Below are positions 45,212-54,113 of a stretch of DNA of 64,000 nt, one piece after another. Both the position numbers and the translations under genes were made by a program. How positions within the stretch are numbered: position 1 is the first letter of the stretch; each line of letters begins with the position of its first letter. Below the pieces are notes generated by a model, which saw nothing but the letters and a program-made list of their open reading frames with translations, was not told the DNA's origin and made no database searches. The DNA comes from Tectiglobus sp965223355 (GTDB taxonomy: Bacteria > Pseudomonadota > Alphaproteobacteria > Rhizobiales > Hyphomicrobiaceae). The DNA is taken from contig CBDCWE010000003.1 of NCBI GenBank assembly GCA_965223355.1, forward strand, positions 992,001 to 1,056,000. The letters are read 5' to 3'.

Positions 45212-45346
45212 ATCATCGTGCTTTAAGTTGGAACCGCTATTGCGGTTCCAACTTAAAGCACAAAGATGATCGCCACTTTAGAGGCGAGCAACTTTCTGCC
45301 TTTATTCGGGATCGTTCCGATTCCGAATAAAGGCAGGTTGCTCTAG
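45208..45346 (-). repeat. E2 copy G: double-palindrome element next to MITE1
   Basis: Body 45212-45342 (131 bp, middle class), reverse orientation. CTAG on both sides, with the left one shared with MITE1 copy 2. The pair inserts about 410 bp of stem-loops into an otherwise compact ABC operon. Confidence 0.93.
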
Positions 45347-45431
45347 TCCGAGTTGGGTGAGCATGCCCGACGCCACCGGCCTTCGAGAAGGCACGGGTGG
45401 CGCCGGACGACAGAGCCCTCGGTCTCCCCCA

Positions 45432-46772
45432 TCAGCGATAGATGCGTCCGGCCTGGCGAGCTGCCTGCTTGATGGCCTCATCGATACTGACACGGCCGGA
45501 AGCGTAGTTTGCGAACATGTCGACGACAATAAAGTCAGCCAATGCCGAAGCCGCCCGTTCACCGATCGAGCCCGGATATCCGAACGGCAGGGTCCGGTTG
45601 CCGCCATCACGGAACACACGACGCTTGGGATCCTCCGTCCAGACCGGGTTGGCGTCGTAAGCCTTGAGCGTGTGCGTGACGTAGCCGACGGCGCCCTTGA
45701 GCCAGGCGTTATACTGCTCAGCCTCCATCCAGTAGGCGAGGAAGGCTTTCACGGCGTTCGGATACTTGGTGTAGTTCATCCCCATGATTGGGAACACGGC
45801 CTGGAATTCCGTCGGCTTGCCGACAGGTCCGATCGGATAATAGGCGTGATCCATGTCGTTGGCGATTTCAGCGGCCTTGGCGTCGCCTTTCTTGGCATTG
45901 CGCTGGGCAGCAGCGTAGATCGAGATGCCATTTCCAGTAAGATGGATCTGACCGGACAGGAACGCCTTGTTGTTGAAGCTGTCGTTCCACGAGATGGTGC
46001 CGGGCGCGAATGCCTCATAGAGCTTCTTGCAGTATTCGAGTGCCGCGCGCGTTTCGGCCGAGTCGATCGCGATCTGGTCATTTTCGTCGACAAGGCGGCC
46101 GCCATGCGACCACAACAGCCAGTGCGTCCATGCATTGCCATCACCTGAAGCGTGACCAAGCGCAAATCCACCCGGTGTCCCCTTGGCCTTCATTGCCTTC
46201 AGGAGTTCAAGGAAGCCGGCCGTGTCCTGCGGCACCTCCTTGAAACCCGCCGCCTCGATCGATGACCGCCGGAAATTGATGTAGTTCGCGACAATCCCGA
46301 CCGGCAGACAGATCCACTTGTTGCCGGCCTTGCCGTAGACCACGGCGGCATCGACCCAGCCACCATATTTCTTGCCGAGATAGTCAGCGACATCGGAGAT
46401 GTCCAACGCCTTGGCCGGGAACAGATGCGGGAACGAATAGATGCCCCAGAACATATCCGCGCCCTGACCAGTATTGGCCGCCACCGAGGCTTTCGGCTGG
46501 ATGTCATCCAAGCCTTCTTCGACGATCGATACTTTGCACCCGGTTGCCGAGCTGAACGATTTGACGATGGCACGGAAGGCATCGTCTTCCGATTGCACGA
46601 AACGCTTCCAGCGTGTGAGCTGCAGCGATGCGCCGGCTTCCGGTTTGAATGGAGAGGACGCCGCCCATGCCTGGGCGAATGAGAACAGATCAGTCATCGA
46701 TCCGGTTGCGACCACGGCTGCCGTTGCGGTCGTGCCTGTGAGGAGCGATCGCCTGTCGAGTTTAAATGTCAT
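45432..46772 (-). CDS. Sugar ABC transporter periplasmic binding protein
   Basis: 446-aa extracellular solute-binding protein family 1. N-terminal Tat-like signal MTFKLDRRSLLTGTTATAA (twin Arg) with cleavage near AWAASS. Mature segments include AANTGQGADMFWGIYSFPH and a long C-terminal lobe ending EAIKQAARQAGRIYR. ATG 46772 has AGGAGG upstream, so the frame to 46844 is rejected. Paired with the MalK-like ATPase 75 bp upstream. Sugar specificity is unknown. Confidence 0.92.
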   Translation of the reverse strand: MTFKLDRRSLLTGTTATAAVVATGSMTDLFSFAQAWAASSPFKPEAGASLQLTRWKRFVQSEDDAFRAIVKSFSSATGCKVSIVEEGLDDIQPKASVAANTGQGADMFWGIYSFPHLFPAKALDISDVADYLGKKYGGWVDAAVVYGKAGNKWICLPVGIVANYINFRRSSIEAAGFKEVPQDTAGFLELLKAMKAKGTPGGFALGHASGDGNAWTHWLLWSHGGRLVDENDQIAIDSAETRAALEYCKKLYEAFAPGTISWNDSFNNKAFLSGQIHLTGNGISIYAAAQRNAKKGDAKAAEIANDMDHAYYPIGPVGKPTEFQAVFPIMGMNYTKYPNAVKAFLAYWMEAEQYNAWLKGAVGYVTHTLKAYDANPVWTEDPKRRVFRDGGNRTLPFGYPGSIGERAASALADFIVVDMFANYASGRVSIDEAIKQAARQAGRIYR

Positions 46773-46847
46773 TGCTGATTTCCTCCTATGAGTCGGGTTT
46801 GAATCGGACCGTTGTCGGCTGCTTCTTCTTGGGAGACCAAGCAAACC

Positions 46848-47909
46848 TTAAAGACGAAGGCCGGTCTCCGAATCGAAAATCTTTACGGTTTCAGCCCGGG
46901 GCCGGAGCCGCACCGTCTGGCCTGGTTTGAGGTCGTGACGTTCGCGAAACACGGCAACGACCTCCTGTCCGGCCAACCGGACGAACAGCTGGGTTTCCGA
47001 TCCCGTCGGCTCGATCACGATGACTTCAGCTGCAACGCCATCGTCGGCCAGTTCGAGATATTCGGGACGTACGCCGTAGATGACGGGCCGACCTTCACCG
47101 CCTGGTTGTGCGTCGGCGAGCGGCAATGAAACACCGTCAGCCGTGGTCACACCGGGCGAACCGCTCAGCGTGATCGTGCCGGGGATGAAGTTCATGGCCG
47201 GCGAACCAATGAAGCCGGCAACGAACATGTTGTGGGGATCATCATAAAGTTCGAGCGGAGCACCGATCTGTTCGACATTCCCGCTGTTCATCACCACGAT
47301 CCTGTCGGCCATTGTCATCGCCTCAATTTGATCATGCGTGACGTAGACCGTGGTTGTGCGAAGGCGTTGGTGGAGTTCCTTGATCTCGGTGCGCATTTGT
47401 ACGCGCAGCTTGGCATCCAGGTTCGACAGCGGCTCATCGAACAGGAAGACCTGCGGGTCGCGCACGATCGCACGACCCATGGCAACGCGTTGACGTTGGC
47501 CACCTGAAAGCTGTCGCGGGTAGCGATCAAGAAGTTGGCCGAGCCCCAGAATCTCGGCCGCGCGATTGACGCGCTCATCAATTGTCGCCCGGTCCGAACC
47601 TCGCAGTTTGAGCGAAAACCCCATGTTCCGCGCGACCGTCATGTGCGGGTAGAGCGCATAGTTCTGGAACACCATGGCAATATCGCGCTCTTTGGGGTGC
47701 ACGTTATTGACCACGCGATCACCGATGGAAATGTCGCCCGAAGTAATGTTCTCAAGCCCAGCAATCATCCGCAGAAGTGTCGATTTCCCGCAGCCGGACG
47801 GTCCCACCAGCACGACAAACTGGCCGTCTTGGATGTCGACATTGACGCCGTGAAGAACCTCGACCGGTCCGAAAGACTTTCTGACATCAACGACGTTTAC
47901 CGAAGCCAT
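46848..47909 (-). CDS. Sugar ABC transporter ATPase (UgpC/MalK type)
   Basis: 353-aa ATPase. Walker A GPSGCGKSTLLRM, signature LSGGQRQRVAMGRAI, Walker B VFLFDEPLSNLDAKLRVQM, H-loop VYVTHDQIEAMTMADRIVV, and a TOBE domain with the MalK regulatory part. First gene of the leftward operon; GGGA precedes the start. E2 copy D lies 44 bp upstream in the leader or promoter. Confidence 0.95.
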   Translation of the reverse strand: MASVNVVDVRKSFGPVEVLHGVNVDIQDGQFVVLVGPSGCGKSTLLRMIAGLENITSGDISIGDRVVNNVHPKERDIAMVFQNYALYPHMTVARNMGFSLKLRGSDRATIDERVNRAAEILGLGQLLDRYPRQLSGGQRQRVAMGRAIVRDPQVFLFDEPLSNLDAKLRVQMRTEIKELHQRLRTTTVYVTHDQIEAMTMADRIVVMNSGNVEQIGAPLELYDDPHNMFVAGFIGSPAMNFIPGTITLSGSPGVTTADGVSLPLADAQPGGEGRPVIYGVRPEYLELADDGVAAEVIVIEPTGSETQLFVRLAGQEVVAVFRERHDLKPGQTVRLRPRAETVKIFDSETGLRL

Positions 47910-47952
47910 CTGTTTCCCATCCCGAACCGGCGATCGTTCCGTTCGCGCGGCG

Positions 47953-48091
47953 CTAGAGCAACCTGCCTTTATTCGGAATCGGAACGATCCCGAATAAAGG
48001 CAGAAAGTTGCTCGCCTCTAAAGTGGCGATCATCTTTGTGCTTTAAGTTGGAATCGCAATAGCGGTTCCAACTTAAAGCACGATGATCTAG
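47953..48091 (+). repeat. E2 copy D: double-palindrome element upstream of the sugar ABC operon
   Basis: Body 47957-48087 (131 bp) with CTAG at both ends. No gene stop codon is involved in this copy; it lies in the region that must contain the operon promoter. Confidence 0.93.
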
Positions 48092-48513
48092 ACATGCCTG
48101 GTGTCTGCCATTGATTGCGCCACAGTTTGAGCTGGATCACTGGCCTTCAGGTCAGCAGACACATTGTCCATTATGGCCGAACAAGGATGCGAGTTAAACT
48201 ATGATTTCGCGACCGGGTTCGAACCGCCCCGGGGTGGCCGGCAGCGATCGTCCGGCGGGCGCGGCGGTTGTTGAAGCAGTCAGCCCACTCCGATGTTGCA
48301 AACTCTACCGTCTCGAACGACCGCCCAGGCCGGCGACGGTGGATGACTTCGGTTCTTTACCGTCAGACCGCGCCGGCATCATCGCCAGAGCCAAAACGGT
48401 GGCGCCCGAAATAGCAATGCAAAGCAAAAATAAGACGCCCAGGGCTGAGGCCGGTCAAGCCGACCAAGCCCTCTCGCGAAAGGGCTTGGTCGCCACATCC
48501 ACGTGGCTCAGTA
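48092..48513. other. Intergenic region between E2 copy D and the XRE gene
   Basis: About 420 bp on the far side of E2 copy D. It contains a strong hairpin at 48461-48492 near the XRE stop. A 111-codon plus frame from 48201 to 48536 overlaps the XRE end and has no family resemblance. Nothing else identified. Confidence 0.4.
48461..48492 (-). terminator. Hairpin downstream of the XRE regulator
   Basis: CGACCAAGCCCT and its exact complement AGGGCTTGGTCG enclose an 8-nt loop, giving a 12-bp perfect stem, 22 bp beyond the XRE stop. There is no T-run after it on the minus strand, so rho-independent function is uncertain. Confidence 0.5.
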
Positions 48514-49014
48514 TCAAACCGCCGATCTGCCAATAACTGGGGCAGCTGTAACGCGCTGTTGACTGGGGCTGGGAATTGTCACACCGGAACCGCCGTGGCT
48601 GGCGGTTGCATCGCTGACGTCAGTTTCCGCCGCAAAAACCTTGGCGAACTGGAGCAGGTGGCGGCGGCTTGTGAGATTTTCAATATCCTTCAACACCAGC
48701 AGCAACTCCATCGCACCCGGTTCAGCAAGTAGTCCCAATACGTCGTTCGGAACATTCGGATGGTTCTCGATCCCATCGAAGAACCACGCCACTGGAATAT
48801 CGAGTGCACTCGCCAAATCAACCAGCCTCCGCGCAGACATCCGACTGCGGCCAAGTTCGTATTTGTTAACCTGTTGGGATGAGATCGCGCAACGCTTAGC
48901 AACGTCTTCTTGCGTCAGATCGAGCATCACGCGTCGGAGCCGAACTCTCCTCCCCACCAGTTGATCGATCGTGCAGTGGTCGTCCGACCTACAGTTGTGC
49001 TTCAAAACATACAC
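48514..49014 (-). CDS. XRE-family transcriptional regulator
   Basis: 166-aa DNA-binding protein with an N-terminal helix-turn-helix at about residues 24-75 (RVRLRRVMLDLTQEDVAKRC, AISSQQVNKYELGRSRM). The C-terminal part (residues 95-166) includes LELLLVLKDIENLTSRRHLL and has no recognised domain. This type is common in alphaproteobacteria. It is divergent from the gene starting near 49245; the target is unknown. Confidence 0.88.
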   Translation of the reverse strand: MYVLKHNCRSDDHCTIDQLVGRRVRLRRVMLDLTQEDVAKRCAISSQQVNKYELGRSRMSARRLVDLASALDIPVAWFFDGIENHPNVPNDVLGLLAEPGAMELLLVLKDIENLTSRRHLLQFAKVFAAETDVSDATASHGGSGVTIPSPSQQRVTAAPVIGRSAV

Positions 49015-49244
49015 TCCGCAGTGATCATAAAATAACAGAACTCAAATATAATTGTGCGTCGGATGTTAGTCCGAATACTGATCGATTGTAAATCAAATAT
49101 TGGCAGTTACTGAACAGTAGAAGAGCCTAGCTGTCTCATCTAACAGGATGGGAGGCGCACAAGGTTGAACGAACACGCGCCGCCCAATCGTTTCTCAACA
49201 GCATTGATCTGCGCTACGGGCCACGAGAACTGCTGACGCGTTTC

Positions 49245-49853
49245 TTGCTGAAAGCTGTCGATGCCATCGCGCGGTGCGGGATAACCCTGGAAGTTGGAAC
49301 GTTCAAACAGTTGTTGGAGGTGAACGAGGCCAACTCAGATTCGTGGATGCCGCTTACGACAACCTTCAGATGGGACATCGGCGGCGAGGATGAGAAGTCC
49401 GGCGTCGTATTCATCGGATGCGATGCTCAAGGTGTCCCCGTCGCCGCCCAAGCCGCGCGGCAGTTCGATTGGCAGGGAACCAATTTCAAAGAGGAGGCTC
49501 AGTCACTGCGCTTCTACTACGCCGATCCCCAACGCCAGAAAGCACCGGAAGAAACTTGCGTCGTGACAGCGTCGGCCGCCACCGAGATCACCGGAAGTGT
49601 CGGCCTGTCCGGCGCGCTGTGGTTCCGTCCTGACGACAGGCGACTGATGCTGCCCGCCATCCTTCCACCAATCGCGCGGGCCTATGCGCTGACGACATGG
49701 GACATCGATGCGATGATGACGATCATCACCACAACCAACATTGAACGTGGCTTGCACAAGAAGAATAGGTTCCGCGACATCAGTTGGGAAATACAGATTT
49801 CAAGTCGCCAACTTACCCTGAAGGGATGCTCAGTGTTGCTTTGGCGCGCATGA
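49245..49853 (+). CDS. Hypothetical protein
   Basis: 202 aa from a TTG, not recognised. The same frame stays open upstream with protein-like sequence (for example NSIDLRYGPRELLTRFLLKA from about 49197), so the true start is upstream of 49245. The only nearby GGGAGG (49150) serves a TTG at 49165 in another frame that ends after 24 codons. A frameshift near the 5' end or an ATT/CTG start is possible. The rest contains mixed strands and helices, for example PLTTTFRWDIGG and IARAYALTTWDIDAMMTIIT; no signal peptide or membrane helix. Divergent from the XRE gene. Confidence 0.6.
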   Translation: MLKAVDAIARCGITLEVGTFKQLLEVNEANSDSWMPLTTTFRWDIGGEDEKSGVVFIGCDAQGVPVAAQAARQFDWQGTNFKEEAQSLRFYYADPQRQKAPEETCVVTASAATEITGSVGLSGALWFRPDDRRLMLPAILPPIARAYALTTWDIDAMMTIITTTNIERGLHKKNRFRDISWEIQISSRQLTLKGCSVLLWRA

Positions 49854-49876
49854 GCCCGGTTGATCTCGTGGACGAT

Positions 49877-50777
49877 CTATTCCGCTTCATCATGGAGTTC
49901 GATGCGCAGGTCGATGTTGGGATCGCGGAGCGTCGCGCTTAGGAGGGCTGCATTGCCGGTTTGGTTGACGGTCAGCAGGGTGAGGCACGTATACCGAATG
50001 CGCTGCTCGCCTTGCCGAGGTGTCCACACCAAGGCATCAATGTCGCTCAGGCATGGCTCGTTCGCAAGCATCAGTTCCTGATAACCCCGGCTAGCCATTT
50101 GGCATATTCGTAATCAGGTTGATCCTCGACGCGTGATCCGGAAGCCAGCTGCCGCCAGGACTTGTCATATAGGATTATGCCTTCGCCAATCTGATGGAAG
50201 AACAGCTTTGCCGTGTTGGTATCGGCATGCACGATCGCATACCTGGCATCAATGCAACTGGCCAAGGTGTCATGGTCCCGTCGAGCATCGATGTTTTGCG
50301 CAGACGTACGCCACAACTCCAGCAACTTTCGGAAGGGATCGTTGTGGCCAAGTTCGCTCACAGCGCGCCGCTGTTCAATCTGTCTCTTTGAGCATTGACT
50401 GCCCAGCTGAGTTTTCAGCTTCAGGAGGCGCCGGCAGGCTTCGACATGCCCGCAGATAAGCTCGTGCTGCCACTGACCGTTGTACCAGGAAAGCAGGATG
50501 CGAAATGGACGATGTCTGTTCAGCATGTCATTCAAGACTGCGTAGGTCTTGAGCGTCAGATGCGCCGGCGCAGCTTTCAGCGACATCGCGTCACCGGACA
50601 GGCTGACTTCAGCACATCCGAGGTCCTGATCACAAAATCTGAAAAGCCCTTGGTCGAGCAACCGGCGCCATAACTCACCTTCAAATCGGGTGAGGCAGCA
50701 TCCCAAACAACGCCGTCTTTGTCGATGAGTTGGATCATGACTGGTCGTTGGGTGTTTCGGATCGTGCTCTTGGCCAC
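49877..50777 (-). pseudogene. Frameshifted PAS-like protein gene
   Basis: Three successive minus frames read as one protein. The first, from 50777, gives IQLIDKDGVVWDAASPDLKV and leads to a shift near 50600. The second gives LKTYAVLNDMLNRHRPFRIL through GIILYDKSWRQLASGSRVED and QPDYEYAKWLAG. The third, from about 50098, gives GYQELMLANEPCLSDIDALV then TCLTLLTVNQTGNAALLSAT and ends at 49877. The second shift lies in a run of Gs (GCCGGGGTTATC); adding one G restores the frame. The last third resembles PAS-type proteins of Rhodospirillales and Rhizobiales, but the family is not certain. Confidence 0.55.
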
Positions 50778-51085
50778 CTATACCAGCGCATTCTGGATTT
50801 GCTGTACAGAGAGTATTGACCGGATCACGCTGTTGACCGTCAACCGTCCCGGCCACACCGCCGGCTCCGCCTGTGGAGAGACTGGATGTGAAGTCGCAAC
50901 AGGTTGTCCTCGCTCAGGCCCACTCGGTCAGGCCCACTAGGCCGCTGACTGGCGCGTGCGTGCCCGAGATACGCTGGCGAGGTGCGTGAGCGGGCCGTTC
51001 GGACCGTGTTTGATCATGCGCACGAGTGTTTATCGCAGTGGGCAGTGATGTGCTCGATCGCCGGCCTTAAAGGCGATCGGAAAAT

Positions 51086-52012
51086 TCATTCATCCCTTGT
51101 GAGGAACTGCCGCCCGACTTCGACAAAGCCTTGGCCGTCCGCCGTCACGCGACGCTGCGTCATTTCAACCGCAAAACCGTCGGCGCGTTCGTAGATCCTG
51201 AAGATGTTGTAGCCGGCCGGTTCGGCGCTATCCGGTGCGGAGGAGCACGACGGCACCCCCACGATCGGGAACCACCGCCCGCGCCACTGGCGAAATGCCA
51301 CCGACTGGCGATGATTGTGCCCGTGCAGCACCAGTTCCGCGCCGGCATCGCGCAAGACCATGTCCATATCCCGGGCATCGGCGAGATGACGCCACTGCGT
51401 CGCCTGGCCCGGCAACGGCGGATAGTGAACGAGAACGATCCGGCACTGACCGGCATCACCCAAACCCCGCAGAATGTGCTGCAACCGCGCGCGCTGCGCT
51501 TGGCCAACCTCGCCTCGGGCACTGTAGTAGGGTGTCGGCACCGCCGAATTCACACAAACCAACGCCACCCGTCCGAGCAAGCGCACAAACGGAAATTCGC
51601 CCGCAACCGGTGCCGACGGCGCTTTACCTGCAACCTCGAAACCCGTCATATAGTCGGCCCAGCGATCGATACCGCGGTCACGCCGGAGACGGCAATAGAT
51701 GTCGTGATTGCCCGGAATGGCCGTCACCCGGTCCGGCGGTCCGAGTTCGCGCAACCAGTCCAGCGCGCGCGCCAGTTCGCTCGGCAGGCCGATGTTGGCG
51801 ACATCGCCGGTCATGGCAATGTGATCGACTGCTTGTGCCCTGACGTCGCGAACCGCCAGATCCGCGAGTGCTCTGATGTGACGAAATCTGCGCCTGCGCA
51901 TCCAGTTGACGTAGCCGACGGCCCGTTTCAGGTTCCAGTGCCACGGCCACAACGGCGGCATCGGGCCAAGGTGCGGGTCGGACATGTGCGCGAGCGTAAT
52001 CAAAGGTAGCAT
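51086..52012 (-). CDS. Metallophosphoesterase
   Basis: 308-aa calcineurin-like phosphoesterase. Metal motifs in order: AHMSDPHLGP (DxH), TGDVANIG (GD), IPGNHDIYCR (GNHD), VLVHYPPLPG, and LVLHGHNHRQS (GHxH). No signal peptide, so probably cytosolic. It is divergent from the NUDIX gene across 140 bp. Substrate class unknown (nucleotide or phospholipid hydrolases are typical). Confidence 0.92.
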   Translation of the reverse strand: MLPLITLAHMSDPHLGPMPPLWPWHWNLKRAVGYVNWMRRRRFRHIRALADLAVRDVRAQAVDHIAMTGDVANIGLPSELARALDWLRELGPPDRVTAIPGNHDIYCRLRRDRGIDRWADYMTGFEVAGKAPSAPVAGEFPFVRLLGRVALVCVNSAVPTPYYSARGEVGQAQRARLQHILRGLGDAGQCRIVLVHYPPLPGQATQWRHLADARDMDMVLRDAGAELVLHGHNHRQSVAFRQWRGRWFPIVGVPSCSSAPDSAEPAGYNIFRIYERADGFAVEMTQRRVTADGQGFVEVGRQFLTRDE

Positions 52013-52152
52013 TTACCCTACCCGGCCGTCAGTGGATGGAGACATTATTGACCGGCCAATACCATATCGATCTCCTCGGCAATAGCGCTTGCACTGACGC
52101 ATGATGTTGCGCGATACCGGCTCGCACGGCGCAACAACGAAGAAGGTGGTCC

Positions 52153-52614
52153 GTGGCACGCAACTGGCTCGTTCGAAAGATTGTCCAGCGCTACTGGCGG
52201 TTGACACGGGCTATGACACTCGGCGCCCAGGGTGTCGTCTTCGATGCAGACGAACGTGTGCTTCTGGTCCGCCACGGCTACCGTCTTGGATGGCATTTCC
52301 CCGGTGGTGGTGTTGAAAAGAATGAAACGGTATTGGTCACGATGAAGCGCGAGCTTGAAGAGGAAACCGGTGTCATCGCGACGGCACCGCCGGAGCTGTT
52401 CGGCGTGTTCGCCAATTTCGATGCCTTTCCATCCGATCATATCGCCCTGTTCGTTGTTCGTGAATGGCAGCGCCCGGCGGTCCCGGAGCCGAACTTTGAA
52501 ATCCGCGAGCAAGAGTTTTTCGCGCAGGACGATTTGCCGCCGGGCACGATGGCGGGTGTCATCAGGCGGCTGGCCGAGATTCGCGGCGAGCACCCTCGTG
52601 CGATGCATTGGTGA
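52153..52614 (+). CDS. NUDIX hydrolase
   Basis: 153-aa pyrophosphohydrolase. The Nudix box GGGVEKNETVLVTMKRELEE then ETGV fits G-x5-E-x7-R-E-U-x-E-E-x-G-U. The GTG start has AGAAGG about 7 nt before it. Substrate not predictable (nucleoside diphosphate derivative). It is followed after 9 bp by the GNAT gene, so they are probably co-transcribed. Confidence 0.93.
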   Translation: MARNWLVRKIVQRYWRLTRAMTLGAQGVVFDADERVLLVRHGYRLGWHFPGGGVEKNETVLVTMKRELEEETGVIATAPPELFGVFANFDAFPSDHIALFVVREWQRPAVPEPNFEIREQEFFAQDDLPPGTMAGVIRRLAEIRGEHPRAMHW

Positions 52615-52623
52615 TATCGCGTA

Positions 52624-53157
52624 GTGCCGGGAACATTCGGAATGCCTGCCTGCGATCAAACCGACCAGCTTCTGTACCGTTCGATGACCGAGCAGGATCT
52701 GGCGGCCGTATCCGCGCTGCATGCCGCTGTCTTCGGGCCGGGCCGGTTTGCCCGCACCGCCTACCGCGTGCGCGAAGACCATCGCCCGCTGTCAGGCTTG
52801 TGCCAGGTCGCCGAATGCAATGGCGGGCTGGTTGCCGCCGTGACCTTTACGGCGATCACCATCGGCGCAACCGGCGGCGCATTGCTGCTCGGTCCGTTGG
52901 CCGTGCGGCCCGACCGCGCCAATCTGGGTATCGGTCGTGCCTTGATCGCCAACGGCATGACCGCTGCTGCGACCGCCGGCAACCGGCTGGTCGCGCTCGT
53001 CGGTGATCTGTCCTACTACGGCAAGCTCGGGTTCAGGCCGGCGGAACCGCACAGCATTGTATTCCCAGGTCCGGTCGACCCGGCCCGCATCCTGGTCTGC
53101 GAACTGGTCGACGGCGCGCTCGAAATCTATTCCGGTCCGCTCCGCGCCGCTCGGTGA
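52624..53157 (+). CDS. GNAT-family N-acetyltransferase
   Basis: 177-aa acetyltransferase of the YhbS type. The acetyl-CoA pyrophosphate loop is LAVRPDRANLGIGRALIANG, and LSYYGKLGFRPAEP is the typical motif B end. GTG 52624 or ATG 52642 could be the start; neither has a strong ribosome site. Substrate unknown. It lies between NUDIX and TrhO genes on the same strand. Confidence 0.88.
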   Translation: MPGTFGMPACDQTDQLLYRSMTEQDLAAVSALHAAVFGPGRFARTAYRVREDHRPLSGLCQVAECNGGLVAAVTFTAITIGATGGALLLGPLAVRPDRANLGIGRALIANGMTAAATAGNRLVALVGDLSYYGKLGFRPAEPHSIVFPGPVDPARILVCELVDGALEIYSGPLRAAR

Positions 53158-53300
53158 ACACCGCATGACCGGGCCATCGCCGATCCTGACCATGGCGTCC
53201 GGCTTGCTACCAGCGGCTGTGGTCGCACTGCAACGCTGAATGTCGCAGCAGCGGCGGTGAACCATTGCAGTTGTTCCATGTCTGGTTTAGCGACAGAGCC

Positions 53301-54113
53301 ATGCCAGCAGACATCGCAAGATTGGTCGTTGCCGCGCTCTACAAGTTTACGCCCCTCGACGACCTTGACAACATCAAAGCGGATCTCTTCGGCAACCTTG
53401 GTGAGGCCGGCATCAAGGGAACATTGCTGCTCGCGCCGGAAGGTATCAACGGCACGATCGCCGGAACACGCGCGGGTATTGATCGAGCGCTCGCGGCAAT
53501 CCGCCAGCTGCCGGGCTGCCGCGACATCGAACACAAGGAGTCGTGGGCCGATGCGGGTGCGCCGCCGTTCCAGAAGCTCAAAGTCCGCCTCAAGACAGAG
53601 ATCGTGCGCATCGGCATCGCCGATATCGACCCCAACTTGACGGTCGGGACCTACGTTGATCCGCACAACTGGAACGATTTGATCTCATCGCCCGATGTCA
53701 TCACCATCGATACCCGCAACAGCTACGAGGTCGCGATTGGGACCTTCAGGGGTGCCGTCGATCCCAAAACCGAAACGTTCCGCGAGTTTCCGGCCTGGGT
53801 CAAAGCCAACCTCGATCCGGCCACGCACAAAAAGGTCGCGATGTTCTGCACGGGCGGGATCCGTTGTGAGAAATCGACAGCGCTGCTGAAACGGATCGGC
53901 TTTGAAGAGGTTTTCCATCTGCGCGGCGGGATCCTCAATTACCTCGAAGAAGTCCCGCAAGACCGAAGCCTGTGGCAGGGCGACTGCTTTGTGTTCGATG
54001 ACCGTATCTGCGTCAAGCACGGCCTTGAGGTCGGCAATTACGTCTTCTGCCCGGTTTGCGACCTACCGGTCGAACGCGGCCGGGTGTGTTGTGAAACTGA
54101 TGGCAGCCGCTAG
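53301..54113 (+). CDS. trhO: tRNA uridine(34) hydroxylase / rhodanese-like TrhO, C-terminally shortened
   Basis: TrhO (YceA) performs O2-dependent hydroxylation of uridine 34 in tRNA. The 270-aa product has the N-terminal NTD with GTLLLAPEGINGTIAGTRAG and the rhodanese domain with TIDTRNSYEVAIGTF and the catalytic FCTGGIRCEKSTALL. Start ATG 53301 is preferred to TTG 53265. Family proteins usually continue past the CPVCDLPV cysteines with a longer Cys-containing tail; this one stops after CCETDGSR, exactly at the CTAG boundary of E2 copy E. The C-terminus may therefore have been cut by the element. Confidence 0.87.
   Translation: MPADIARLVVAALYKFTPLDDLDNIKADLFGNLGEAGIKGTLLLAPEGINGTIAGTRAGIDRALAAIRQLPGCRDIEHKESWADAGAPPFQKLKVRLKTEIVRIGIADIDPNLTVGTYVDPHNWNDLISSPDVITIDTRNSYEVAIGTFRGAVDPKTETFREFPAWVKANLDPATHKKVAMFCTGGIRCEKSTALLKRIGFEEVFHLRGGILNYLEEVPQDRSLWQGDCFVFDDRICVKHGLEVGNYVFCPVCDLPVERGRVCCETDGSR

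Noticed and set aside
52045..52782. 245-codon minus-strand open frame opposite the NUDIX gene
   Set aside because: The Nudix box is on the plus strand; this frame is a shadow.
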